In this document: one piece after another, positions 1 to 7,398 of the stretch
Numbering within the stretch: position 1 is the first letter of the stretch
Layout of the letters: the number at the start of each line of letters is the position of its first letter
Source of the DNA: Deltaproteobacteria bacterium
Lineage (GTDB): Bacteria; Desulfobacterota; DSM-4660; Desulfatiglandales; B25-G16
DNA: 11,520 nucleotides
Reading direction: 5' to 3'
Assembly (NCBI GenBank): GCA_018400255.1
Contig: JAGYMO010000155.1
Location: 1 to 11,520 of the forward strand
Notes under the pieces: generated by a model
Told to the model about the DNA's origin: nothing
Databases searched by the model: none
The model's input: only the letters and a program-made list of their open reading frames with translations
Made by a program: the position numbers and the translations under genes

Positions 1-6
1 CTTTTT

Positions 7-48
7 AACCCAGATTATGCAGTAGGTGGCTACTGCATAATCTGGGTT
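7..48. repeat. Perfect 19-bp inverted repeat (palindromic element)
   Basis: Bases 7-25 are exactly complementary to bases 30-48, leaving a 4-base loop (26-29); bases 4-5 and 50-51 could extend the pairing past one mismatch. Neither strand has a run of T after the stem (the + strand continues taagctta, the - strand AAAAAG), so it does not look like an intrinsic terminator. It lies downstream of the metallo-hydrolase gene on the - strand. It may be a REP-like or MITE-like element, or the two terminal repeats of an insertion sequence left face to face. No transposase is visible in the window. Confidence 0.85.
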
Positions 49-100
49 TAAGCTTATCCATCTTTGAATATCGTGGCAAAAAATTGATTTAAGAAGCGAG

Positions 101-946
101 TTAAAAGCTAAAAACAGACCCGGCGGAGGCTGCCATAAAACGGTCCCCAAAATGTTTTGCAAGCTCAATAGAGGCTTGCATTCCCGTGCAATGAGACACG
201 CCTATAAAGTCAATAGAGAATTCCTCGAACTTTTCTATTACCCTGGGTATTTCTCCTAGGCCAAAAAACATTAGATGTGTGCCGCCCAATATAGCGCGCA
301 GTTTTTTTATCCCCATTTTCTCTCTTATGTGATCCAGTATATTCAAAACGCCCGCATGAGAGCAGCCAAGCAACAAGATGGGAGAGTCGTCTGTTTCCAA
401 TAAAAGACTCGAATCATCTTCTACGGGATCAGTGATTAATGCATCGTCTTTTTGCATTAAAAGGTGAGTGTCGAGGGGAAGCTGATCAGGTTTTCGATCA
501 ATACCTGTTATAAAACAAATTCCAGGCGCCACCTCTTTCGTTTGATCTAAAAAACAAAAAACCGCCCCAAGCCTCTCGAGCTCCTCTTTTGTAAATTGAC
601 AGCCAATATATTTTTTAGTTTCTCTCCCTCCTTCCAAACGAATAGACATATGCCGTGCAAACATAGCTTTATGTGCTACTACCTCTACCCTGCCTGTTTG
701 CCCTATCGCCCATTTTAACCCTCCTGTGTGATCATAGTGTCCATGACTTATAAATATTTTCTCTACCCCTTTCAAGTCCTTACCCATTGTTTTTAGATTT
801 AAAGGCAGGGACATGCCCGGTCCTGTATCAAATAGATATCTTTTATTATCCCTCTCAATTAATACACTAAAACCATGCTCGCCTATAAGTCCTGGCCTGC
901 TTATACTATTATCACATAATATGCTGATTATATTTCCTGTTTCCAT
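101..946 (-). CDS. MBL-fold metallo-hydrolase, COG1237 type (dihydropterin-RFAP-synthase-like)
   Basis: A complete 281-residue cytosolic protein of the metallo-beta-lactamase fold. The metal motif SHGHYDHTGG is at residues 67-76, giving ligands H68, H70, D72 and H73. Further expected ligand regions are GCSHAG (194-199, H197), GGTH (221-224) and SHCTG (251-255). The N-terminal strand with LFDTGPG (38-44) is also typical. This order of motifs, and the HCTG near the C-terminus, match the COG1237 family, which includes proteins named for 7,8-dihydropterin-6-methyl-4-(beta-D-ribofuranosyl)-aminobenzene-5'-phosphate synthase. The family name is an old functional hint, so the true substrate here is unknown. 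The ATG start is supported by a purine-rich AGGTAGGGT stretch just upstream. The gene follows the tRNA nucleotidyltransferase gene on the same strand after 198 bp, so it may have its own promoter. No signal peptide or membrane segment is seen. Confidence 0.9.
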   Translation of the reverse strand: METGNIISILCDNSISRPGLIGEHGFSVLIERDNKRYLFDTGPGMSLPLNLKTMGKDLKGVEKIFISHGHYDHTGGLKWAIGQTGRVEVVAHKAMFARHMSIRLEGGRETKKYIGCQFTKEELERLGAVFCFLDQTKEVAPGICFITGIDRKPDQLPLDTHLLMQKDDALITDPVEDDSSLLLETDDSPILLLGCSHAGVLNILDHIREKMGIKKLRAILGGTHLMFFGLGEIPRVIEKFEEFSIDFIGVSHCTGMQASIELAKHFGDRFMAASAGSVFSF

Positions 947-1120
947 GTTTTTACCCTACCTATTTGAATTGTGGCACATAACATCTTATAATCAATAGTT
1001 TCAATATAACCCCTTATATTTACCTTTCAACACGTAGCAGTCATAAAGATTATATCGTATCTATGTCAAAATAGTTCCTATTTATATACTATTGCTTAAT
1101 GGTATGTCCAAGAAATTGAC

Positions 1121-1138
1121 GAAAGGTATAAGCCTTTC
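1121..1138 (-). terminator. Weak hairpin after the tRNA nucleotidyltransferase gene
   Basis: Six base pairs (1121-1126 with 1133-1138) enclose a 6-base loop, directly downstream of the tRNA nucleotidyltransferase stop codon at 1145. On the - strand the stem is followed by gtcaatttctt, which has only a poor T-run. It could be a weak terminator or an mRNA 3'-end stabiliser. Confidence 0.3.
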
Positions 1139-1144
1139 AATATT

Positions 1145-2482
1145 TCATAGCTCATCTAATTTCTCCATCAACTTATCCCTTTCATTTAATTCCGGATCCT
1201 CTATTACTGCTTCAAGAAGATTTTGTAATATCCGACCAACTTTAGGTCCAGGCTTTATATTGCGTTTATTTATTATATCATTACCATTAATTTTTAAATC
1301 AGAGGTATTAAGCGGCGGGCATTTCTCCACCAGGGCATCTATCTTCTCCTTAAAAACATCGAGTTCCTCCCCGCTAACTTCTCCCCAGCCGTGCGCCATA
1401 TTGTCTGCCCTTCTCAGGCTGATAAGCCTATAAATATTATCTATCCCTACCTTTTTTAATAATCTCCTTATGGCCCGGTCGCTCAATGCCCTTTTGTAAT
1501 CAAACATATGGTTTAAAACAAGCCCTGTTACAATAGTAATCCATTCGTTGCTAAACCTCATCCTCACCATGATATCCTTAGCAAGCCCTGCACTAGATGA
1601 AGCATGATCATAGAAATTCCATTTACCCTCTATTTTTTTTCTCACCCGAGGTTTTGCAATATCGTGGAATAGCGCGGAGAGCCTCAAAATAGGATCGCTA
1701 TCAACAAAATCAATGGTTTCCATAATGTGACGATAAATGCTGTACTTATGATAATCATTTTGTCGTTTTCTATACCCCTCAAGCAACTCAGGTATAATTT
1801 TTTCTAAGATGCCCACCTTTCTCAATAAATTTAATCCAATAGACGGTTTTTTAGCTGTAAGGATCTTTAAAAATTCATCTCTTATCCGTTCTATGGAGAC
1901 CTTTTCTATATCAGCCCCCATTAGAGTTACACTTTTCAATGTAACTGGATCAATTTTATATCCAAGCTCCAACGAAAATCTGATAGCCCTCATCATCCTT
2001 AAAGGGTCTTCCTGGAATCTGGCTGAGGGATCCCCAACTGCCCTGATTATCTTTTTCCTGATGTCTTTCTGTCCGTTAAAGGGGTCTACAATAATTTTGC
2101 CAATAATATCATAGGCCATAGCGTTAAGTCTAAAATCCCTATGTGACAAATCTTCCTCAATACTCGCGGCAGAACTGTCCTTCCCACGAAAGGTAGTTAC
2201 CTCAAAATGGTCTCCCCTGGATACAAGTGTGACAGTTCCATGCTTTAAGTTAAAGCTTGTCATATAATAAAACAATTTTTTTATCCTCTCCGGAGAGGCG
2301 TTTGTGGCTATATCCCAGTCCTTTACATCAAAACCAAGCAGTGAATCCCTGACCGCTCCCCCTACTATAAAGGCACTGCAACCTTCGGCTATTAGCTTGT
2401 TTGATATCTCAAGGACTTTATCCGGTATAGTTGTTTTATGTATAGTCTCTTGCATATACTTCAAAAAGATTCCATTCCTCAA
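1145..2482 (-). CDS. Class II tRNA nucleotidyltransferase with HD domain (CCA- or CC-adding)
   Basis: The protein has up to 445 residues. The nucleotidyltransferase head shows GGAVRD (41-46), the catalytic pair D55/D57 in DWDIAT, the RDF motif HRDFRLNAMAYD (114-125) and EDPLRMMRAIRF (158-169). These identify the poly(A) polymerase/CCA-adding superfamily (class II), which adds C and A residues to the tRNA 3' end from CTP and ATP. A C-terminal HD phosphohydrolase domain is intact: H252, H273-D274, H293 and probably D360. The loop between TTFR (96-99) and EEDL (109-112) is only nine residues. CCA-adding relatives usually have about twenty there, and loss of this flexible loop is known from CC-adding enzymes. 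I therefore do not assign the symbol cca. The start is uncertain: 2482 is a TTG with no Shine-Dalgarno before it, while an in-frame TTG (codon 7) and an ATG (codon 10, at 2455) lie just downstream of a GAGGAATGG stretch. The true product is probably 436-439 residues. Confidence 0.9.
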   Translation of the reverse strand: MRNGIFLKYMQETIHKTTIPDKVLEISNKLIAEGCSAFIVGGAVRDSLLGFDVKDWDIATNASPERIKKLFYYMTSFNLKHGTVTLVSRGDHFEVTTFRGKDSSAASIEEDLSHRDFRLNAMAYDIIGKIIVDPFNGQKDIRKKIIRAVGDPSARFQEDPLRMMRAIRFSLELGYKIDPVTLKSVTLMGADIEKVSIERIRDEFLKILTAKKPSIGLNLLRKVGILEKIIPELLEGYRKRQNDYHKYSIYRHIMETIDFVDSDPILRLSALFHDIAKPRVRKKIEGKWNFYDHASSSAGLAKDIMVRMRFSNEWITIVTGLVLNHMFDYKRALSDRAIRRLLKKVGIDNIYRLISLRRADNMAHGWGEVSGEELDVFKEKIDALVEKCPPLNTSDLKINGNDIINKRNIKPGPKVGRILQNLLEAVIEDPELNERDKLMEKLDEL

Positions 2483-2586
2483 AAAGTGATCATTTTACTT
2501 TTATACCAGTGCAGGACTTAAAGATGTATAGCATAACTTCTACCCATAAAAAACTAAATCCTTTGTTTAATTAGGGCTTCACGATA

Positions 2587-2615
2587 TTGACATGTGATTT
2601 AAATCGCTGTTTAAT
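2587..2615 (+). promoter_or_regulatory. Strong sigma70-type promoter for the DUF72 gene
   Basis: A perfect -35 box TTGACA (2587-2592) is followed by a 17-bp spacer and TTTAAT (2610-2615, five of six matches to TATAAT). The expected transcription start, six or seven bases further on, falls at about 2621-2622. That is the A of the ATG of the next gene, so the transcript would have almost no leader. Confidence 0.6.
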
Positions 2616-2621
2616 GAAGGA

Positions 2622-3347
2622 ATGCGTCCTCAAATATACATTGGTACATCCGGCTGGAATTACAAACACTGGGAAGGCATATTCTACCCAAAAAAGTATC
2701 CTAAACAAAAATGGCTTGAGTTCTACGCAAGTCATTATACTACAGTCGAGCTAAATGCTTCATTTTACCGCCTCTCAACGCCAAAAACATTTGAAGGCTG
2801 GCGGGAAAGAACGCCCGATACATTCCTATGGGCGGTAAAGGCCAACAGGTATATAACACATATAAAAAGACTTAAATCGGTTGAGGAACCACTGCAAAGG
2901 TTTTTTAATGCCGTCGAACACTTAGGTGCCAAACTTGGCCCCATCCTCTTTCAAATTCCACCTAATTTGCCATTCGATGAGGAAACGCTTGATCTCTTCT
3001 GCAAAGGACTCAAAAAAAACCTTCTTTACAGCATAGAGATCAGGCATCCGAGCTGGGCACAAAAGAGGGTAATAGAAATGCTAAAAGATAACAACATTGC
3101 CCTTTGTATATCTGACTCCGCTGGGCGTTATCCTTACATAGAGGAGAATACCGCATCATTCTTTTACATCAGGCTGCATGGGTCAAGAAAATTATACAGT
3201 TCAAAGTATTCAGAGGAAGAATTGCAGGCATATGCGAGAAAAATAACCGGCTGGAAAAAGGATACGTATACTTACTTTGATAACGATTATGGCGGTTATG
3301 CCATTAATAACTCAAAAAGACTAAGGGAAATTTCAGGCCTTTCATAA
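2622..3347 (+). CDS. DUF72 / YecE-family TIM-barrel protein
   Basis: A complete 241-residue protein of the DUF72 (COG1801, YecE-like) family, predicted to be a cytosolic TIM barrel of unknown biochemical role. Family landmarks run in order: IGTSGWNYKHW (7-17), ELNASFYRL (43-51), FLWAVKANRYITH (68-80), LGPILFQIPPN (105-115), YSIEIRHPSW (136-145), FYIRLHGS (181-188) and the C-terminal YTYFDNDYGGYA (216-227). Length and motif spacing are normal, so the gene looks intact. The ATG at 2622 is preferred because GTSGW normally lies within about ten residues of the N-terminus and no other in-frame start fits. The purine run GAAGGA directly abuts the ATG, too close to act as a normal ribosome binding site, which agrees with a leaderless transcript from the promoter at 2587-2615. 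It is transcribed divergently from the tRNA nucleotidyltransferase gene and converges on lspA. Confidence 0.93.
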   Translation: MRPQIYIGTSGWNYKHWEGIFYPKKYPKQKWLEFYASHYTTVELNASFYRLSTPKTFEGWRERTPDTFLWAVKANRYITHIKRLKSVEEPLQRFFNAVEHLGAKLGPILFQIPPNLPFDEETLDLFCKGLKKNLLYSIEIRHPSWAQKRVIEMLKDNNIALCISDSAGRYPYIEENTASFFYIRLHGSRKLYSSKYSEEELQAYARKITGWKKDTYTYFDNDYGGYAINNSKRLREISGLS

Positions 3348-3420
3348 AAAAATGTCTCGCGTAACCATGGAAATTGGGGAATTGGCTTTATGAAGAGCGA
3401 CCTTAAATGTTTTTCTTATT

Positions 3421-3580
3421 TTCTCCGCCGAGGAAGCTAAGCGGCCGCAAAAGCAACCCTTTGAGTGATCCTGCCGGCTGTAACGGGCAAGACGCGGACA
3501 GGTTAGCGCGAGTTATTTTCACCCCAGCAAGACGAGATGTTGCAGGGTCAAAATAGTTTTATGAGTGCGGATGAAGCACT
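3421..3580. other. GC-rich, hairpin-rich intergenic segment of unknown nature
   Basis: This lies between the convergent DUF72 and lspA genes. By hand count, 3421-3550 is about 57% G+C, clearly above the surrounding DNA. It folds into several hairpins. The best pairs 3514-3519 with 3550-3555, 3521-3524 with 3545-3548 and 3527-3530 with 3540-3543 around a 9-base loop. A second pairs 3564-3568 with 3576-3580. A third pairs 3470-3476 with 3495-3502 with one bulge. On the - strand a 51-codon frame (3558 down to a stop at 3403-3405) stays open across the segment, but it has no ATG. It may be a small structured RNA, a dispersed repeat or a remnant of mobile DNA. I recognise no known RNA family. Confidence 0.4.
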
Positions 3581-3599
3581 ACATGTTTTATGAATCGTT

Positions 3600-4076
3600 T
3601 TAGTTTTTCCGTTTTATAACCTCTATTAACACACAGAAGGTTCCCACGGTAACTATAGAATCTGCCATATTAAATGCAGGCCAGTGATAACCCTTTAATC
3701 CGAAATCCAAAAAATCAATTACATAACCAAGCCTTATCCTGTCTACAAGGTTTCCCATTGCCCCACCAAGGATGAGAGACAGACCTAAGCCCATCCAAAC
3801 CTGATTTTTTTTTACGGTAAACAAAAAAAATAATAGTGCTGCTATGGCGATTACTATTACTGAAAGCAAAAGATAGTGAAAAAGTGTGGAGTTAATGTGG
3901 CTGAACACGCCAAAGGCCATGCCCTTATTTCTAACAAATACCAAATTAAAAAAACCGGGAATAACCTGCACAATTTGATGGGGATCTAAGTTAATTACTA
4001 TTATTATTTTTGAAATCTGATCAAGGATAAAGCCTGTTAAGGCGATCCCGAGAAACAAGATATGGTTTTTTTTCAA
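3600..4076 (-). CDS. lspA: Lipoprotein signal peptidase (signal peptidase II)
   Basis: An inner-membrane aspartic protease that cleaves the signal peptide of prolipoproteins after the lipobox cysteine is lipidated. With a TTG start at 4076 it has 158 residues, close to the usual LspA length. Four hydrophobic segments are visible (roughly residues 5-23, 68-88, 95-110 and 140-155). Family motifs are LDQISK (18-23), VRNKGMAFG (48-56), GGAMGNLVDR (104-113) with catalytic D112, VIDF (119-122) and FNMADS (135-140) with catalytic D139. A longer frame reaches a GTG at 4121, but that start has no Shine-Dalgarno and would add 15 polar residues overlapping ileS. The TTG at 4076 has AAGGAA nine bases upstream, and its TTGA overlaps the TGA stop of ileS, a typical translational coupling. 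It forms an operon with ileS, a common bacterial arrangement. Confidence 0.92.
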   Translation of the reverse strand: MKKNHILFLGIALTGFILDQISKIIIVINLDPHQIVQVIPGFFNLVFVRNKGMAFGVFSHINSTLFHYLLLSVIVIAIAALLFFLFTVKKNQVWMGLGLSLILGGAMGNLVDRIRLGYVIDFLDFGLKGYHWPAFNMADSIVTVGTFCVLIEVIKRKN

Positions 4077-6889
4077 TTTATTAAATTCCTTGAATCTAAT
4101 TCCCTGATCACCCTTGCGCACCGTTTACAAAGAGAAGGATAGTCTTTGTCCCGGCCTATCGTAGAATCATGCATCCAACACCTTTCACACTTAGGGAAAC
4201 TTGCCGGCAAAGCCTTTACTGTCAAACCGGGATAATCTATACTTTCATACCCATCATCAAAGGCATTCTTACCTACAAATTTAAGGCTTGACACAATACA
4301 TATGGATCGAAGCTCCTCGCTGTAATTTTTTAACTTTTCCGTCATATCTTCAGGCAGGACAATAAGCACGTCTGCATCAAGGGAATGTCCTATGACCTTA
4401 TCCTTTCTTGCTAATTCCAATGCCTTTGTAATTTCCTTTCGAACATTTATCAATAAATCCCATCGCTGCATTAAAGCACTATCTTTAAATTCCTCTTTAA
4501 CGGGTAAAAATAATTCACTATGAACACTATTGCCTTTACCGTTGTGTGATGAAATGTTTTCCCATACCTCCTCAGCGGTAAATGGGGTAATAGGCGCAAC
4601 CAATCTTACGAACACGTCTAAGATTTCATTTATGGCTGTCTGCGCAGATCTCCTCTCTCTTGAGTCAAAGGTCGATGTGTAAAGTCTATCCTTTAATACA
4701 TCAAGGTAAAAAGAGGATAAATCAAGGGTGGCAAAATTATATAGCCCCTGATAAGCGGAATGAAACTCAAACCTTTCATAGGCCCCGGTAACTGCCGCAA
4801 TTAATTCCTGAAGCCTGTGGAGGGCCCATCTGTCAATTTCAAATAAGTTTTCATAGGATACACCGTCTTTCGAGGCATCAAAATCATAAAGGCTGCCAAG
4901 CAGATACCGAAAGGTGTTTCTTAACCTCCTGTATGCCTCCACCAGGCGGTCCAAAATTTCTTGGGATAGTCTAATGTCTCCCCTATAATCCTCAGAGGAA
5001 ACCCATAGACGCAGAATCTCCGCCCCATATTTGTTTACAATCTCCTCCGGGGCAATAACATTTCCAAGGGATTTTGACATCTTTTTCCCCTTACCATCTA
5101 CGACAAAACCATGCGTTAACACAGATTTAAAGGGCGCTTTATCCCTTGTGCCAACCGAACACAAAAGGGAACTGTGAAACCACCCTCTATGCTGATCACT
5201 GCCTTCCAAATACATTTCCGCTGGGTATCTTAGGTAGTCTCTTTGCTCAAGTACGCCGGCAAAACTTACGCCCGAATCAAACCATACATCTAAGATATCC
5301 GTCTCCTTTGTGAATTTGCTTCCATGGCATGAGGGGCACGTAGTACCTTTAGGCATAAGCTCTTCGGCTGGTAAGTCAAACCATATATCAGCGCCGTGTT
5401 GTTCAACAAGATTTGCCACATGATCTAAAGTATCCTGGTTCAAAAAAGGTTGGCCGCATTTTTCACAATAAAACATCGTTATTGGCACCCCCCATAATCG
5501 CTGCCTTGAAATACACCAATCAGGCCTGTTGGAAACTAACCCATATATTCTTTCCTCGCCCCACTTTGGAACCCAAGTCACACCTCTGATTGCCGCAAGG
5601 GCCTTCTCCCGCAACCTTGTTTTGTCCATAGAGATAAACCACTGCGCTGTTGCCCTAAAAATTACTGGATTTTTGCACCTCCAGCAGTGAGGGTATGAAT
5701 GGGTGATTGGTTCCTCCTTAATGAGTGCTCCTACATCCTTCAGCTTTTGTATAACCCTGGCATTTGCATCAAAAACATCCTGTCCGGCAAAAAATTCAAC
5801 ATCTTCAGTAAATCTACCTTTATCATCAACAGGGGAATAGATATCCAAATTATATTTTAATCCACTTTCATAATCTTCCTGGCCATGGCCGGGCGCAGTA
5901 TGAACACAACCAGTTCCAACATCCAGGGTTACATAATCGGCGAGTATTATAACTGATTCCCTATCATAAAGAGGGTGTCTAGCCTTTAGGCCCTCTAACT
6001 TTCCCCCATTAATCTCCGTGAGAATGTCATACTTCTCGATCCCCACCTTATCAACAAAATCTTCTAAAAGTCCGTCGGCCAATATGAGCACACCATATTT
6101 ATCTGTTTGAACAGCCACATATTTAAAGTCAGGGTGAAGGGCAATGGCTAAGTTGGCAGGTATTGTCCATGGTGTTGTGGTCCAAATAGCTATAAATACG
6201 TCCTTTCCCGCAAGTTCGGGATAGGAATTAGAAAGGTCAGAGATGAAGGGAAATCTTACAAATATAGATGTAGATGTGTCGTCTTCGTATTCAACCTCTG
6301 CCTCCGCCAAGGCCGTAGAGCATGAATTACACCAGTAGACAGGTTTCTTACTTTTAAGCAAGCTGCCGTTAAGGGCAAATTTTCCAAACTCCCTTACAAT
6401 TGTGGCCTCATATTTGTAATTCATTGTCAGATATGGATTGTCCCATTCTCCAAAAATACCAAGCCTTTTAAACTCTTCCCTTTGAATGTCTATAAAACGG
6501 TTTGCAAACTCACGGCATTTTTTCCTCACCTCAGACTGGGTCATTTGACGCTTTTTTTCCCCAAGGTCATGGTCTACCTGCCATTCTATAGGCAATCCAT
6601 GGCAATCCCAACCGGGTACGTAAGGGGAATCATATCCCTCCATCTGCTTTGATCTGATAATTATATCCTTTAATACCTTATTAAAGGCAGTTCCCATATG
6701 TATATTGCCATTAGCGTAGGGCGGGCCGTCGTGTAATATATACAAAGGTCTTCCCTTGGAAATTGTCCTTATTTCTGAATATATATTATCATCCTCCCAT
6801 TTCTTTATTAATTCCGGCTCCCTCTTAACCAAATTTGCCTTCATGGGAAAATCAGTTTTAGGCAGATTAAGTGTCTTTTTATAATCCAT
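4073..6889 (-). CDS. ileS: Isoleucyl-tRNA synthetase
   Basis: A complete 938-residue class I aminoacyl-tRNA synthetase that charges tRNA-Ile in the cytosol. The ATP-binding HIGH motif appears as HMGT (64-67) within PPYANGNIHMGTAFNK, and KMSKS is at 603-607. The CP1 editing domain, which removes mischarged valine, shows WTTTPWTIPANLA (237-249) and HTAPGHGQED (330-339), including the conserved D339. Cysteine pairs at 187/190, 402/405, 475/478 and 518/521 fit internal metal-binding knuckles. The C-terminal zinc finger has C901, C904, C921 and C924, the bacterial IleS1 layout. SDQHRGWFHSS (564-574) belongs to the catalytic core. The start is ATG at 6889, preceded only by a weak GCGAGA. No T-box leader is visible upstream (no TGGNACCGCG on this strand). 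The stop codon overlaps the lspA start. Confidence 0.97.
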   Translation of the reverse strand: MDYKKTLNLPKTDFPMKANLVKREPELIKKWEDDNIYSEIRTISKGRPLYILHDGPPYANGNIHMGTAFNKVLKDIIIRSKQMEGYDSPYVPGWDCHGLPIEWQVDHDLGEKKRQMTQSEVRKKCREFANRFIDIQREEFKRLGIFGEWDNPYLTMNYKYEATIVREFGKFALNGSLLKSKKPVYWCNSCSTALAEAEVEYEDDTSTSIFVRFPFISDLSNSYPELAGKDVFIAIWTTTPWTIPANLAIALHPDFKYVAVQTDKYGVLILADGLLEDFVDKVGIEKYDILTEINGGKLEGLKARHPLYDRESVIILADYVTLDVGTGCVHTAPGHGQEDYESGLKYNLDIYSPVDDKGRFTEDVEFFAGQDVFDANARVIQKLKDVGALIKEEPITHSYPHCWRCKNPVIFRATAQWFISMDKTRLREKALAAIRGVTWVPKWGEERIYGLVSNRPDWCISRQRLWGVPITMFYCEKCGQPFLNQDTLDHVANLVEQHGADIWFDLPAEELMPKGTTCPSCHGSKFTKETDILDVWFDSGVSFAGVLEQRDYLRYPAEMYLEGSDQHRGWFHSSLLCSVGTRDKAPFKSVLTHGFVVDGKGKKMSKSLGNVIAPEEIVNKYGAEILRLWVSSEDYRGDIRLSQEILDRLVEAYRRLRNTFRYLLGSLYDFDASKDGVSYENLFEIDRWALHRLQELIAAVTGAYERFEFHSAYQGLYNFATLDLSSFYLDVLKDRLYTSTFDSRERRSAQTAINEILDVFVRLVAPITPFTAEEVWENISSHNGKGNSVHSELFLPVKEEFKDSALMQRWDLLINVRKEITKALELARKDKVIGHSLDADVLIVLPEDMTEKLKNYSEELRSICIVSSLKFVGKNAFDDGYESIDYPGLTVKALPASFPKCERCWMHDSTIGRDKDYPSLCKRCARVIRELDSRNLIN

Positions 6890-6958
6890 GATATGTGTCT
6901 CGCTATATGTTAGGTGAATAAATGTATGCCCTGTAGTTTAGTTCTCTCAAGGTTAATG

Positions 6959-6987
6959 TGAATATCAAAAACAAACTTTTAAGTCAA
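6959..6987 (-). promoter_or_regulatory. Candidate promoter for ileS-lspA
   Basis: On the - strand, TTGACT (6987-6982) is followed by a 17-bp spacer and TATTCA (6964-6959). The -35 is good and the -10 is weak. The box is one arm of an inverted repeat (AAGTCAA 6981-6987, TTGACTT 7001-7007) shared with a divergent candidate promoter. The predicted leader to the ileS ATG is about 60 bases. Confidence 0.4.
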
Positions 6988-7000
6988 TACGAATATTTTG

Positions 7001-7028
7001 TTGACTTGCAACATAAAAAGGGTATTCT
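7001..7028 (+). promoter_or_regulatory. Candidate divergent promoter toward thi4
   Basis: TTGACT (7001-7006) is followed by a 16-bp spacer and TATTCT (7023-7028, four of six matches). It is the mirror image of the ileS-side box. If used, it gives thi4 a leader of about 365 bases. A second, weaker option is the TATATATAAG stretch at 7353-7362, nearer the gene, which has no clear -35. Confidence 0.35.
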
Positions 7029-7398
7029 TTCTTGCCAAATGCAATTAGACCCTGTTAATGAATAGTACTATACCAAAAATCTTTATTTATAGTCAGATAA
7101 GGGTGATACATCTTTGCATAGCATAAAGAGCCTTTACTCAAGTTAATGAGAATACATTTTTTTATGGATAATAGTAGACGCAAGCCTCTATTGTCGACAA
7201 AACAGAAGGTCTAGAGAAAAATCCACATTCTTTAAAAAGATGCTTTATGTAAATTCGCCTTGATTTCTAAGAAAAAATGTAAGCACTCATTATCAGTATT
7301 GTCTCGGAACGCTGATAGTAATATTTTCCCTTTCCACCATAACTATTCTTTTTATATATAAGATTGGGATATGTAAACTTTTTTAATTGGAGAAAAAA
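7029..7398 (+). other. Long non-coding spacer / possible thi4 leader
   Basis: This AT-rich stretch contains no convincing gene. I looked for a TPP riboswitch because thi4 makes the thiamin thiazole, and found none of its conserved core (no CTGAGA and no matching ACCC...GAACCTGATC blocks). The clearest structure is an 8-bp stem (7289-7296 with 7312-7319, one G-U pair, 15-base loop) followed by aatattttcccttt. It could be a weak attenuator, but the T-run is broken. Confidence 0.4.

Noticed and set aside
1049..1069. TTGACA and TATAAT on the - strand upstream of the metallo-hydrolase gene
   Set aside because: Both boxes match well, but they are only 9 bp apart, too close to form one promoter; neither has a good partner at 16-18 bp.
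3403..3558. 51-codon open frame on the - strand through the GC-rich segment
   Set aside because: No ATG and no ribosome binding site; recorded as part of the structured segment, not as a gene.
6908..6930. Possible M-box (Mg2+) riboswitch: GTTAGGTGA on the + strand, upstream of thi4-mgtE
   Set aside because: Only nine bases match the usual 5' block; the following GGCTCCTATAT part and the later conserved blocks are absent, and it is nearly 500 bp from thi4, next to the ileS start.
6890..7000. T-box leader for ileS
   Set aside because: No TGGNACCGCG T-box sequence on the - strand, and the predicted leader of about 60 bases is too short.
7029..7398. TPP riboswitch before thi4
   Set aside because: Expected from the thiamin pathway, but none of the conserved core sequences is present on the + strand.
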